Source of the DNA: Candidatus Gaiellasilicea maunaloa
GTDB taxonomy: Bacteria; Actinomycetota; Thermoleophilia; Gaiellales; Gaiellaceae
Direction: 5' to 3'
DNA length: 37,504 bases
NCBI GenBank assembly: GCA_024330215.1
Contig: JANDLU010000029.1
Location: forward strand, 1-37,504
Shown: positions 6,617 to 16,447 of the stretch, piece by piece
Layout of the letters: each line of letters begins with the position of its first letter
Position numbering within the stretch: position 1 is the stretch's first letter
The notes under the pieces: model-generated
Databases searched by the model: none
What the model was told of the DNA's origin: nothing
The model's input: only the letters and a program-made list of their open reading frames with translations
Made by a program: the position numbers and the translations under genes

Positions 6617-7546
6617 ATGGCGCAGGATCTCGAGGCCGGTGCGCGGGTGACGACCGCTGCATTCGCGGATCGGCTCGCCGAAGCGGTGGAGCGCAAGCGG
6701 AGCCAGCTCGTCGTCGGCCTCGATCCCAGCCTCGAGCTGCTCCCGCTCGAGGTTCGCGGCGAGGCTGTGCTCGGCCGAGCCGAGACCGCACGCGCCTACG
6801 CGCGCTTCTGCTGCGGGATCGTCGACGCCGTCGCGCCCTATGTGGTCGCCGTCAAGCCGCAGGTCGCGTTCTTCGAGACGCTCGGTGCGGACGGATTCGC
6901 GGCGCTCGAGCGCGTCTGCGGCCACGCACGCAGCATCGGTCTGCTCGTGATCGCGGACGCGAAGCGCGGCGACATCGGCTCGACCGCGCGCGCCTACGCG
7001 AGCGCGTTCCTCGAGCCCCGCGAGGACAGCCCTCCGCTGGCGGATGCGCTGACCGTGAACACCTATCTCGGCCACGACTCGATCGAGCCGTTCCTCCAGG
7101 CGTGCCGGCTCCACGGCGCCGGCGTCTTCTGCCTCGTACGGACGTCGAACGCCGGCGCGAGCGATGTCCAGGAGCTGACCCTCTCGGACGGCCGGCGCGT
7201 CTGGCAACACGTCGCGAGTCTCGTCGACGACTGGGGTGCCGACCTCGTCGGCGAGCGCGGGCTCTCGAGCGTCGGCGCCGTCGTCGGAGCCACAGTCCCG
7301 CGCGCCGTCGGCGAGGCCCGGCGGTTGCTGCCGCGCTCCGTGCTGCTCCTGCCCGGTGTGGGCGCGCAGGGCGCGACCCCAGCGGACGTTGCGCGAGCGT
7401 TCACGAGCGGCCCGGCCAGCGCCCTCGTGACGGCCTCCCGGTCGGTGATCTACGCCTATCGGGGCGGGGCGGCGGACTGGCGTACTGCGGCCGGCGCCGA
7501 AGCCGCCCGGCTCCGTTCCGAGATCTGGTCGGTTTCGGGCTGGTGA
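6617..7546 (+). CDS. pyrF: Orotidine-5'-phosphate decarboxylase
   Basis: The enzyme converts OMP to UMP, the last step of de novo pyrimidine nucleotide synthesis. At 309 residues it belongs to the longer (type 2) group found in actinobacteria. Motifs are LVVGLDPSLELLP (31-43), VVAVKPQVAFFE (77-88) and the catalytic IADAKRGDIGSTA (112-124). The phosphate-binding end is LLPGVGAQGATPADV. The ATG at 6617 follows a TANNNT element; a GTG at 6647 (VTTAAFADRL) is an alternative start. The stop overlaps the LysM gene as GTGA. It is the first gene of a chain running to the PfkB-family kinase. Confidence 0.93.
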   Translation: MAQDLEAGARVTTAAFADRLAEAVERKRSQLVVGLDPSLELLPLEVRGEAVLGRAETARAYARFCCGIVDAVAPYVVAVKPQVAFFETLGADGFAALERVCGHARSIGLLVIADAKRGDIGSTARAYASAFLEPREDSPPLADALTVNTYLGHDSIEPFLQACRLHGAGVFCLVRTSNAGASDVQELTLSDGRRVWQHVASLVDDWGADLVGERGLSSVGAVVGATVPRAVGEARRLLPRSVLLLPGVGAQGATPADVARAFTSGPASALVTASRSVIYAYRGGAADWRTAAGAEAARLRSEIWSVSGW

Positions 7547-7911
7547 GCCGCGAGGGACACGGACACACGAGCTGGGGAGCGCGGTTTCTGGCGCCCGTCG
7601 TCTTTCTCGTCGCGGTCACGATCGCGGTCCTGATCGTCCGCGCCGGCCTCTCCGTCGACGACGACAACGCCCCGCCGCCCGCGACCGCTCTCGAGACGCG
7701 AGCGACGACGATTGCGCCGCGGCCGCGGACGACCACCGAGCGCACCGTGACGACTCCGCCTCGCGCGCGGGAGTTCTACGAGATCGAGGCGGGGGACACG
7801 CTCGAGACGATCGCCGCCGACCGCGGCACCACGGTCGAGCGCCTGCTGACCCTGAACCCCGGCCTCGATCCCATCGCGCTCCGGATCGGCCAGAGGATCC
7901 GGGTCGAGTAG
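7543..7911 (+). CDS. Membrane-anchored LysM-domain protein
   Basis: This 122-residue protein has a short cytoplasmic N-terminus and one membrane helix (about residues 15-36, LAPVVFLVAVTIAVLIV). A Pro/Thr-rich extracytoplasmic linker (50-77) leads to a single LysM domain (78-121: YEIEAGDTLETIAADRGTTVERLLTLNP, ending in RIGQRIRV). LysM domains bind N-acetylglucosamine polymers, so it is predicted to dock to peptidoglycan. There is no catalytic domain. It overlaps pyrF and is followed after 1 nt by a D,D-carboxypeptidase gene, which suggests a shared cell-wall role. Confidence 0.85.
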   Translation: MSREGHGHTSWGARFLAPVVFLVAVTIAVLIVRAGLSVDDDNAPPPATALETRATTIAPRPRTTTERTVTTPPRAREFYEIEAGDTLETIAADRGTTVERLLTLNPGLDPIALRIGQRIRVE

Positions 7912-7912
7912 A

Positions 7913-9055
7913 GTGCCCGCCGCCTTGAGTCCCTCGAAGCGGATCGCCCCGCTGGTCGCTGCCGCCGCGGCTCTCGTGCTGGCGGTCGGTGGCTCGGCTG
8001 CGCCGCCGTTCGTCGTCGCAGAGGCCTACGTCGTCCAGAACGCGGCCACGGGCGAGGTGCTGGCGAGCCTCGACGCGCGTCAGCGAGTTCCGATCGCGTC
8101 GATCACGAAGCTGATGACCGCGCTCGTGACCCTCGAGCACGCCCAGCTCGACGAGCTCGTGACGGTGTCCAGGCGGGCAGCCGCCGTGGGCGAGTCGTCG
8201 ATCCACCTGCGCGCGGGCGAGCGGCTCACCGTCGCCGATCTGCTCCGCGCCGCCCTGATCCAGAGCGCGAACGATGCCGCCAACGCGCTCGCGGCGCACG
8301 TCGGCGACGGCTCGATCCCGCGCTTCGTCGGGATGATGAACGCCAGGGCGCGGGCGCTCGGACTCACCGACACGCACTTCGCGAACCCCGACGGACTCGA
8401 TGCGCCCGGCCACGTCTCGAGCGCGCGCGACGTGACGAAGCTCGCGCGCGTCGCGATGCGGAAGCCGTTCATCCGCGAGACCGTCCGCACCGTCGAGACG
8501 AGCGTCGCCGGGCGTCGACTCGTCAACTGGAACGATCTCCTCTCGACCTTTCCGCGGCTGATCGGCGTCAAGACCGGCCACACCGGCGGCGCCGGTTGGT
8601 CGGAGGTCGCGGCGGCGCGCGGCCCGGGAGTGACGATGTACGCGACCCTGCTCGGCGGCACGAGCCGGGCGGGGCGGAACGAGGATCTGGCCGAGCTGCT
8701 CGAGTGGGGCCTCGCACGCTACCGAGCCGTCTGGGCGGTCGACGACGAGCGCGTCTACGCGAGCGCCCGAACGGCCTACGGGCGGCCGGACGTCCGCCTC
8801 GTCGCGGCGAAGCCGGCCTTGCGGGTCGTCCGGATCGACCGGACGCTCGTCGAGCGGATCGTCGCGCCCGTCGAGGTCGCGCTGCCGGTTTCGGCCGGTC
8901 AGCGCCTCGGCGAGGTGGAGGTGCTCGACCGCGGCAAGGTGATCGCCAGCTCGCCGCTCGTCGCCGCGAGCGCGATCGAGCGGCCGGGGAGATTGGGGCG
9001 CGTAGGCTTCTATGCGGAGCGAACTCTCCATCATCTCGGAGGAGTCTTCTCGTGA
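7913..9055 (+). CDS. D-alanyl-D-alanine carboxypeptidase (S11 family)
   Basis: This penicillin-binding protein of the DacA/DacF type removes the terminal D-Ala of peptidoglycan stem peptides. A signal sequence (about residues 1-30) precedes the serine-peptidase domain. SITK (63-66) carries the acylating Ser and Lys, SAN (118-120) is the second motif and KTG (220-222) the third. The C-terminal part (about 290-360) is the beta-rich domain of this family (VALPVSAGQRLGEVEV). The 380-residue length is normal. The GTG start lies 1 nt after the LysM stop. The protein's stop overlaps the next gene as GTGA, so the unit combines wall and metabolic genes. Confidence 0.92.
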   Translation: MPAALSPSKRIAPLVAAAAALVLAVGGSAAPPFVVAEAYVVQNAATGEVLASLDARQRVPIASITKLMTALVTLEHAQLDELVTVSRRAAAVGESSIHLRAGERLTVADLLRAALIQSANDAANALAAHVGDGSIPRFVGMMNARARALGLTDTHFANPDGLDAPGHVSSARDVTKLARVAMRKPFIRETVRTVETSVAGRRLVNWNDLLSTFPRLIGVKTGHTGGAGWSEVAAARGPGVTMYATLLGGTSRAGRNEDLAELLEWGLARYRAVWAVDDERVYASARTAYGRPDVRLVAAKPALRVVRIDRTLVERIVAPVEVALPVSAGQRLGEVEVLDRGKVIASSPLVAASAIERPGRLGRVGFYAERTLHHLGGVFS

Positions 9056-10008
9056 TCGTCACGGTGACGCTGAACGCCGCGCTCGACCGGACGCTGACGG
9101 TGCCGAGCTTCCAGCGCGGCCACCGGCACCGTGCGAGCCAGGTGCTCACCCTCGCCGGCGGCAAGGGGATCAACGTCGCGCGGGCGCTGAAGCGGCTCGA
9201 TGTCCCGGTTGTGGCGACCGGGCTCGCAGGCGGGCGCACGGGGACGCGGATCGTCGAGGAGCTGACCGCCGAGGCGATCCTGAACGACTTCGTCCGAATC
9301 AGCGAGGAGTCGCGCGCGTCGACCGCCGTGGTCGACCCGATGGAGAACTCCTACACCGAGATCAACGAGTGGGGGCCGCTCGTCTCCGAGGTCGAGCTCG
9401 AGATGCTGCGCGAGAAGCTGCACTACCTCTCCCGCGGCGCCGATTTCGTCGTCTTCGCGGGCACGCTGCCCCGGGGTGTGGCCGAAGGCTTCTATGCGGA
9501 CGCGATCCGAGACCTGAGCCGCCGCCGGGTCAAGGTCGTGCTCGACACCGAAGGCGAGCCGTTGCGGCTCGGGACCGAGGCGGAGCCGTACCTCGTCTCG
9601 CCGAACCAGCGCGAGGCCGAGCACGTCGTCGGCCAGGAGCTCGACGAGGAGGACGACTTCGTGATGGCGCTCGACCGGATCGCCGAGCTCGGCGCGCGCA
9701 ACGTTCACATCACGCTCGAGTCGGGCTGCTTCGGCCTCTTCCGCGAGGAGCGGCAGGTCAGGCGCTACCGCGCGGCGGCGCCCGCGGTCGAGCCGGTCTC
9801 CAGCGTCGGCGCCGGTGACGTCCTGCTCGCGCAGTTCATCACCGCCCAGCTCGCCGGCAAGGGTGCCGAGGACGCGCTGCGGCTCGCAGTTGCAGCCGGC
9901 GCCGCCTCGACGCTCGAGATCGGGGCGGGCCGCTTCGATCCACGCGACGTTGGCCGGTTCGCGGGCGGGGTCGACGTTCGGGAGCTCCAGCGGCTCACCG
10001 CTGCGTAG
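9052..10008 (+). CDS. PfkB-family sugar-phosphate kinase (1-phosphofructokinase type)
   Basis: This 318-residue ribokinase-fold kinase belongs to the FruK/LacC/PfkB branch. It opens IVTVTLNAALDRTLTV and carries the first PfkB signature GGKGINVARALKRL (36-49). The second signature is VSSVGAGDVLLAQF, with catalytic Asp256. This branch phosphorylates fructose-1-phosphate, fructose-6-phosphate or tagatose-6-phosphate; the substrate cannot be settled from sequence. There is no neighbouring PTS gene, so a fructose-6-phosphate role is possible. A GGAGGAG Shine-Dalgarno (9039-9045) precedes the GTG at 9052, which overlaps the carboxypeptidase stop. It is the last gene of the pyrF chain. Confidence 0.88.
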   Translation: MIVTVTLNAALDRTLTVPSFQRGHRHRASQVLTLAGGKGINVARALKRLDVPVVATGLAGGRTGTRIVEELTAEAILNDFVRISEESRASTAVVDPMENSYTEINEWGPLVSEVELEMLREKLHYLSRGADFVVFAGTLPRGVAEGFYADAIRDLSRRRVKVVLDTEGEPLRLGTEAEPYLVSPNQREAEHVVGQELDEEDDFVMALDRIAELGARNVHITLESGCFGLFREERQVRRYRAAAPAVEPVSSVGAGDVLLAQFITAQLAGKGAEDALRLAVAAGAASTLEIGAGRFDPRDVGRFAGGVDVRELQRLTAA

Positions 10009-10029
10009 TTCTCGTCCGATCGAGGGTGG

Positions 10030-10035
10030 TAGGAT
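10030..10035 (+). promoter_or_regulatory. Possible -10 (TAGGAT) of guaB
   Basis: TAGGAT lies 53 nt before the guaB start and matches the TANNNT pattern used elsewhere in the window. No clear -35 is seen. A GTG at 10046 opens a 16-codon leader ORF whose stop (10094-10096) overlaps the start region of guaB. Confidence 0.4.
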
Positions 10036-10049
10036 CGGCCGACTCGTGA

Positions 10050-11590
<1,541 letters not shown>

Positions 11591-11591
<1 letters not shown>

Positions 11592-13180
11592 TGAGCCAGC
11601 CGGGTCTCGGCGAGGCCGTGCCGCTGCCGGTTTCGGAGCCTGGTCGCGAGGAGCGTCCGGTTCTGGTGCTCGACCTCGGCGGCCAGTACGCGCAGCTGAT
11701 CGCACGACGGGTCCGCGACGCCCGCGTCTACTCGGAGCTCGTGCCGCACACGCTCGGCGCGGCCGAGGTGCACCGGCGCAATCCGCGCGCGCTGATCATC
11801 TCCGGCGGGCCTGCGTCGGTCTACTCCGATGGTGCCCCCCGGATCGACGAGAAGCTGTACGAGCTGGGGATTCCGACGCTCGGAATCTGTTACGGCGCCC
11901 AGCTGATGGCGCTCGATCTCGGCGGGGAGGTCGCTCGCACGGGCACATCGGAGTTCGGCAAGACCGAGCTCGACGGCGGCTCGGGCGCGCTCTTCAGCGG
12001 CCTCCCGGATGCGCAGACCGTCTGGATGAGCCACCGCGACACCGTTACCGCGCCGCCTCTCGGGGCGACGATCACCGGGCGCTCGGCCTCGACGCCCGTC
12101 GCCGCGTTCGAGGATCCGGAACGGCGCCTCTACGGCGTCCAGTTCCACCCGGAGGTCGTGCACACGCCTTACGGCCAGGATGTGCTGAAGAACTTCCTCT
12201 ACGGCGTCGCCGACGCACCGCCGGCCTGGACGCCTGCTGCCGTGATCGAGGAGCAGGTCGAGCGGATCCGGCGGCAGGTGGGCTCCGAGCGCGTGATCTG
12301 CGGTCTCTCCGGCGGCGTCGACTCGGCCGTGGCGGCCCTGCTCGTCTACAAGGCGGTGGGCGATCGGCTCACGTGCGTCTTCGTCGACCACGGCTTCATG
12401 CGCGCGAACGAGGCCGAGCAGGTCGCCGAGACGTTCGGCGGCCACTTCCGCGTCCCGCTCGTCCACGTTCGGGCGCAGGAGCGCTTCCTGGCGAGGCTCG
12501 ATGGCGTCGACGAGCCCGAGGAGAAGCGGCGGCGGATCGGCGAGGAGTTCATCCGCGTCTTCGAGGAGGAGGCGCGCAGGCTCGGCGCCGTTCGGTTCCT
12601 CGTCCAGGGCACGCTCTACTCGGACGTGATCGAGTCCGGCGGTACCGACGGCGTCGCGGCGAAGATCAAGTCGCACCACAACGTGGGCGGGCTGCCGGAG
12701 CAGATGGAGATGGAGCTCGTGGAGCCGCTGCGCCTCCTCTTCAAGGACGAGGTCCGCCGCGTCGGCGAAGGGCTCGGGATGCCCGAGCGGATGGTCTGGC
12801 GGCAGCCGTTCCCCGGGCCGGGGCTCGCGATCAGGATCATTGGCGAGGTGACGCGGGAGCGGCTCGAGATCCTCCGCGCCGCCGATGCGATCCTGCAGGA
12901 CGAGGTGCGGCGGGCGGGCCTCTACCGCGAGCTCTGGCAGAGCTTCGCGGTGCTGCCGGCCATCAAATCGGTGGGAGTCCAGGGCGACGAGCGCACCTAC
13001 GCCTATCCGATCGTGATCCGGGCCGTCACGTCGGAGGACGCGATGACGGCCGACTGGGCCCGACTGCCCTACGACCTGCTCGAGTCGATCTCGAGCCGGA
13101 TCATCAACGAGCTCCCAGGAGTCAATCGCGTCGCGCTCGACATCTCGTCGAAGCCGCCAGCGACGATCGAGTGGGAATGA
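11591..13180 (+). CDS. guaA: GMP synthase (glutamine-hydrolysing)
   Basis: The enzyme aminates XMP to GMP using glutamine and ATP. In its 529 residues, the class I amidotransferase domain carries [11 protein letters not shown] (nucleophile Cys100) and GVQFHPEV (catalytic His/Glu). The ATP pyrophosphatase domain starts at [10 protein letters not shown] (238-247). The C-terminal dimerisation domain ends in the family-typical [10 protein letters not shown]. The start is ATG 11591 within TGATG; an in-frame GTG at 11588 is possible. The ATGA at its end overlaps a 69-codon ORF. Confidence 0.97.
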
Positions 13181-13386
13181 TCGCACCCGAGTACCCCATC
13201 AACTCGGCAGAGTTCGGCCGCCGGATGAATCGAGCCGACAAGAGATTTGTCGAGGGAAGACTACGTCCATGGTTGCATGCACAGGGTTGCCCGAAAACTG
13301 TCGAGCACTATCCTCGCGCTCCGTTCGTCATCGATGAACCGCTTGCACGCCGTGCCGCCGAACCTTTCGGAACGGCACTCTCCTGA
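13177..13386 (+). CDS. Small ORF coupled to guaA, unknown
   Basis: This possible 69-residue protein starts at an ATG overlapping the guaA stop (ATGA). It is basic and polar, with no membrane segment or recognised motif; a typical stretch is [19 protein letters not shown]. Base composition of this 200-bp stretch is visibly less GC-rich than its neighbours, and codon use is less biased. It may be a recent acquisition, a decayed gene end or non-coding spacer. The overlap with guaA is the only positive support. Confidence 0.35.
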   Translation: MIAPEYPINSAEFGRRMNRADKRFVEGRLRPWLHAQGCPKTVEHYPRAPFVIDEPLARRAAEPFGTALS

Positions 13387-13407
13387 CGCCCCTCGGGAGC
13401 AGCGGGC

Positions 13408-13674
13408 TCAGCGGATCTCGAAGCCACTCAGTCCCGCCGGCTCCTCGTTCTCGACGTCGACCCAGTCGACGCGGGCGCCGCGCGGGCCCTCGCGGCAGAA
13501 CTGGACGAGACGCTCGACCGGCTCGCGCTCTCCCTCGAAGACGGCCTCGACCGAGCCGTCGGGCCGGTTGCGCACGGAGCCGGCAACGGCCGCCGCCAGC
13601 GCGCGGCGCCGCACGGTCTCGCGAAAGAAGACTCCCTGGACGTGACCCTGGACGACGACACGACGCCGCTGCAC
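13408..13674 (-). CDS. acyP: Acylphosphatase
   Basis: This 88-residue small enzyme hydrolyses acyl phosphates. The active-site Arg is in VQGHVQGVFFRETVRR (phosphate-binding loop), and the catalytic Asn is in GSVRNRPDGSVEAVFEG. Length and ferredoxin-like order (helix with RALAAAVAG, strands DGSVEAVFEG, C-terminal strand FEIR) are normal. The GTG start at 13674 lies only 20 bp from the start of the divergent glycosylase gene. It probably has no leader, as TACCGT lies 7 nt upstream. The physiological role of bacterial acylphosphatase is unclear. Confidence 0.92.
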   Translation of the reverse strand: MQRRRVVVQGHVQGVFFRETVRRRALAAAVAGSVRNRPDGSVEAVFEGEREPVERLVQFCREGPRGARVDWVDVENEEPAGLSGFEIR

Positions 13675-13693
13675 ACGCTCTACGGTAGAGCGT
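13675..13693. promoter_or_regulatory. Palindromic bidirectional promoter, 19 bp
   Basis: ACGCTCTAC-G-GTAGAGCGT is a perfect palindrome filling the gap between two divergent start codons. It contains TACGGT on the + strand (13681-13686, 8 nt before GTG 13695). On the - strand it contains TACCGT (13687-13682, 7 nt before GTG 13674). Both fit TANNNT, so one symmetric element may drive two leaderless genes. A repressor operator is an alternative or additional reading. Confidence 0.6.
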
Positions 13694-13694
13694 C

Positions 13695-14216
13695 GTGACG
13701 ACGGACCTCGTCGAGCGGCTCGCCGCGGCACGGATCGGCTCGACGTACAACCAGTACGCCGACTCGGAGCTCCGCCGCGAGCGACTGCGTCGCTACCTCG
13801 CCGAGCGGGCACACGTGCCGCTTCTTCTCGTGGGCGAGGCGCCCGGCTACCGCGGTACCCGCGTCTCCGGGCTCCCGCTGACCTCGGAGCGCCAGCTCAC
13901 CGGCACGGGTCCGGCCGAGGCGACGGCCACGATCGTCCACCGCGTCCTCGCAGAGCTCGGGATCTCCGCCGACGTGCTCCTCTGGAACGTCGTCCCGACG
14001 CACCCTCACCGCACCGGCGTGCCGAGCTCGAACCGAGCGCCGTCGCGGGCTGAGATCGAGGCCTCCGCGAGCTTCCTCGCAGAGCTCGCGTGCGACAGGC
14101 GCGTACTCGCGCTGGGCCGGATCGCCCACGCGGCAGTCGGAGGCCCGTACATCCGTCACCCCGCCCAGGGCGGAGCCGCGGCCTTCCAAGTCGGTCTCGC
14201 GGCCGCCCTTCAGTAG
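13695..14216 (+). CDS. Uracil-DNA glycosylase superfamily protein
   Basis: This 173-residue protein has a UDG-like fold. LLLVGEAPGYRGTRVSGLPLTSERQLTG (43-70) corresponds to the GEAPG motif A region of family 4/5-type glycosylases. LLWNVVPTHPHR is a strand-loop with Asn-x-x-Pro, and HPAQGG near the end corresponds to the His-Pro motif B. It lacks the four Cys ligands expected for family 4/5 Fe-S clusters, so it belongs to a divergent branch. Activity on uracil is inferred from the fold. The GTG start directly follows a palindromic promoter shared with acylphosphatase. Confidence 0.8.
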   Translation: MTTDLVERLAAARIGSTYNQYADSELRRERLRRYLAERAHVPLLLVGEAPGYRGTRVSGLPLTSERQLTGTGPAEATATIVHRVLAELGISADVLLWNVVPTHPHRTGVPSSNRAPSRAEIEASASFLAELACDRRVLALGRIAHAAVGGPYIRHPAQGGAAAFQVGLAAALQ

Positions 14217-14219
14217 GCT
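14214..14219 (+). promoter_or_regulatory. -10 element (TAGGCT) of the MFS gene
   Basis: TAGGCT overlaps the glycosylase stop codon and ends 7 nt before the GTG at 14227. This is the same hexamer and almost the same spacing as before the UvrC-like gene. AGGA at 14223-14226 abuts the GTG and is too close to act as a Shine-Dalgarno. Confidence 0.5.
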
Positions 14220-14226
14220 CGCAGGA

Positions 14227-15483
14227 GTGTCCGATTTCCCGATCAAGCGCAACACGATCCTGCTCGCGGCGACGCTCACCAGCCTTTCCGGGATGGTGCA
14301 GCTCGCAGTTGCCGTGGCCACGATCACGCTCGTGCTCGTCACCGGGATCGAGGGCATCCTCGGCCTCGGCCCCGCGATCTTCCTCACGGCAGGCGCGCTC
14401 GCGGCTTTCCCGGCCGGACGGCTGATGGACAGGTTCGGCCGGATCCCCATCCTCGCTGGCGGCTGCCTCGCCGGGATGGCCGGCTGCCTCACGACGGCGC
14501 TCGGCTGCGAGCTGGAGTCGGCCTCCGCGGTCGTCACGGGCTTCGTCCTCGTCGGAGTCGCGCAGGGGACGATCCTGCTCGCCCGCGCTGCCGCCGCCGA
14601 CATGTACCCGCCGGAACGCCGCGCGCGCGGGATCTCGTACGTCCTGTTCGGGGCCCTCTTCGGAGCCGCGCTCGGGCCGCTCGTCTTCCGCCCGCTCTTT
14701 GCCGGCAAGGAGCTCGATACGGAGGCGCTCGTCGTCCCGTGGCTCGCGGCCGGCGGGATCATGGTGGTCGGTCTCGTCCTCGTCCTCCTCATCCGCCCCG
14801 ACCCGAAGACGATCGCTCAGCAGCTGCACAACGAAACCATCGGGGACACCATCGGGGATGCGGGCGGGGCAGCCGACGTCGCCTCCGCCCCGCTGCGCGA
14901 GATCATCGGTCGCCCCGGCGTCCTCACAGCGCTCGTCGCCGCGGTCGCGAGCTTTGCCGGGATGGTCTCGGTGATGAACCTCACCGGCTACCTCGTGATC
15001 GACCACGGGCACCACCAGGCCGACGTCTTCACCGTGATCAGTTTGCACATCGTCGGGATGTACGCGCTCGTGCTCGTGATCGGGCGGCTTGTCGACACCG
15101 TCGGCCGCCGCCCCGGCCAGGTCGCCGGCCTCCTCCTGATGGCGCTCTCGACGCTCGGGCTCGCGTGGTTCCAGAGCGTCTTCTGGATCTCGGTCTCGCT
15201 CTTCCTGCTCGGGCTGGGCTGGAATGTCTCCTACGTCGCGGCCGTGACGGAGCTCGCCGACCGGGCGCTCCCGGCCGAGCGCGGCCGGCTGATCGGCTTC
15301 ACAGACCTCTGCTCGAGCTTCACGGGCGCCGTGCTCGTCCTGCTCGGCGGCGTCGCCTACAGCGAGCTCGGCGTCGAGGCGCTCGCCTTCGCCGCGACGG
15401 CCTTCGTTGCCCTGCCCGCGGCCTGGATTCTGGTACGATCCGCTGCCGGCGCACCCGATGTGCGCCCTCTTTCTGTGAAGTGA
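14227..15483 (+). CDS. Major facilitator superfamily transporter
   Basis: This 418-residue, 12-helix-type permease has the MFS loop 2-3 signature GRLMDRFGRIPIL (about residues 64-76). It is partly repeated in the second half as GRLVDTVGRRPGQ. A central cytoplasmic loop (about 195-228: IRPDPKTIAQQL...) separates the halves. The subgroup looks like drug/metabolite efflux permeases, but the substrate cannot be told. The transcript is probably leaderless. Its last 36 bases overlap a hairpin that may be a terminator or part of the rplM leader. Confidence 0.88.
   Translation: MSDFPIKRNTILLAATLTSLSGMVQLAVAVATITLVLVTGIEGILGLGPAIFLTAGALAAFPAGRLMDRFGRIPILAGGCLAGMAGCLTTALGCELESASAVVTGFVLVGVAQGTILLARAAAADMYPPERRARGISYVLFGALFGAALGPLVFRPLFAGKELDTEALVVPWLAAGGIMVVGLVLVLLIRPDPKTIAQQLHNETIGDTIGDAGGAADVASAPLREIIGRPGVLTALVAAVASFAGMVSVMNLTGYLVIDHGHHQADVFTVISLHIVGMYALVLVIGRLVDTVGRRPGQVAGLLLMALSTLGLAWFQSVFWISVSLFLLGLGWNVSYVAAVTELADRALPAERGRLIGFTDLCSSFTGAVLVLLGGVAYSELGVEALAFAATAFVALPAAWILVRSAAGAPDVRPLSVK
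15448..15466 (+). promoter_or_regulatory. Hairpin upstream of rplM (leader or terminator)
   Basis: A perfect 7-bp stem GGCGCAC/GTGCGCC with loop CCGAT is followed by CTCTTTCT. A TACGAT (15434-15439) just before it could be the -10 of rplM. The hairpin would then be at the very 5' end of the ribosomal-protein mRNA. It could serve as an L13-type autoregulatory leader or as a weak terminator of the transporter gene; the two cannot be separated by inspection. Confidence 0.4.
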
Positions 15484-15487
15484 CGAG

Positions 15488-15525
15488 CCTGCTGACGTGA
15501 AGACATCCTGCTGACGTGAAGACAT
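15488..15525 (+). repeat. 19-bp tandem duplication over the rplM start
   Basis: CCTGCTGACGTGAAGACAT occurs twice in perfect tandem (15488-15506 and 15507-15525). The second copy carries the real GTG (15516). The first copy carries GTG 15497, which opens a five-codon ORF (MKTSC) ending in TGA at 15512-15514, one base before the true start. Confidence 0.9.
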
Positions 15526-15947
15526 ACAGCGCAAAGCCCGGCGAGGTCGCACGCGACTGGTACGTCGTCGACGCCGATGGCAAGACGCTCGGGCGCCTCG
15601 CAACCCAGATCGCCGACACGCTGCGCGGGAAGGGGAAGCCCGAGTACACCCCGCACGTCGACACGGGCGATTTCGTCGTCGTCGTCAACGCCGAGAAGAT
15701 CGCGGTCACCGGCCAGAAGCTCGACCAGAAGCTCTATCACCGTCACTCCGGCTATCCCGGCGGGTTGCGCACGCGCACGCTGCGCGTCCAACTCGACCGG
15801 CGGCCCACCGAGGTGCTGCGCAAGGCGGTCAAGGGAATGCTCCCGCGCAACCGACTCGCGCGCCAGCAGATCACCAAGCTCAAGATCTACGCCGGCCCGT
15901 CGCATCCGCACGAGGCGCAGGCGCCCAAGCCCTTGAAGGAGATGTAG
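15516..15947 (+). CDS. rplM: 50S ribosomal protein L13
   Basis: This 143-residue large-subunit protein begins [32 protein letters not shown] and continues with the family blocks [21 protein letters not shown] and VKGMLPRN. The final segment is [15 protein letters not shown]. It is co-transcribed with rpsI, the nearly universal pairing, and the TAG stop overlaps the next GTG (TAGTG). The start codon lies inside the second copy of a 19-bp tandem repeat, so the ribosome-binding context is also duplicated. Confidence 0.97.
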   Translation: MKTYSAKPGEVARDWYVVDADGKTLGRLATQIADTLRGKGKPEYTPHVDTGDFVVVVNAEKIAVTGQKLDQKLYHRHSGYPGGLRTRTLRVQLDRRPTEVLRKAVKGMLPRNRLARQQITKLKIYAGPSHPHEAQAPKPLKEM

Positions 15948-16447
15948 TGGCAGAGCAGGATCCCGTTCAGGAAACGCCGACGGAGACGATCCCGATCGAG
16001 CCCGCTTCGAGTGACGAGGCGCCGGCTCAGGAGGCGTCCGCTCAGCGCGCTCCGCTCGGCAAGGCCCAGTACCTCGGCACCGGCAAGCGCAAGACGTCGG
16101 TGGCCCGCGTGATCCTCCGCCCCGGCGACGGGACGACGTGGTTCAACGGGCGCACGATCGAGGACTACTTCCCCCGGCTCACGCACCGCGCCGCTGCGCT
16201 CGCGCCGCTCAAGGTCGCCGGGCTCGAGGGCACCTACGACATCCGCGTTCGCGTCCACGGCGGCGGCCCCACCGGCCAGGCCGGCGCGGTTCGGCACGGG
16301 ATCGCCCGGGCGCTCGTCGAGGCCGACCCGAACCTGCGGATCCCGCTCAAGCGCGAGGGCTTCCTGACGCGGGACGCGCGCCAGGTCGAGCGGAAGAAGG
16401 CCGGGCTGCACAAGGCGCGCAAGGCGCCCCAGTTCAGCAAGCGCTAG
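15947..16447 (+). CDS. rpsI: 30S ribosomal protein S9
   Basis: The S9 core starts near residue 40 ([15 protein letters not shown]) and ends with the conserved [17 protein letters not shown], whose basic tail contacts P-site t[22 protein letters not shown] is the central family signature. Of 166 residues, the first 38 or so are an acidic Glu/Pro/Ala/Thr-rich extension absent from the E. coli protein (130 residues). N-terminal extensions of S9 are common in actinobacteria. The stop overlaps a hairpin at 16446. Confidence 0.97.
   Translation: MAEQDPVQETPTETIPIEPASSDEAPAQEASAQRAPLGKAQYLGTGKRKTSVARVILRPGDGTTWFNGRTIEDYFPRLTHRAAALAPLKVAGLEGTYDIRVRVHGGGPTGQAGAVRHGIARALVEADPNLRIPLKREGFLTRDARQVERKKAGLHKARKAPQFSKR

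Noticed and set aside
4400-7210. Very long minus-strand open frame (936 codons) antisense to the HU, UvrC-like and pyrF genes
   Set aside because: Composition is Arg/Glu/Ala-rich with no domains, and it is the mirror of strongly biased GC3 codons in well-identified genes on the plus strand.
13897-15603. Long minus-strand open frame (568 codons) across the glycosylase and MFS genes
   Set aside because: It is a shadow of the MFS coding sequence. The MFS frame has membrane helices and signatures, while the antisense product is Arg/Glu low-complexity.
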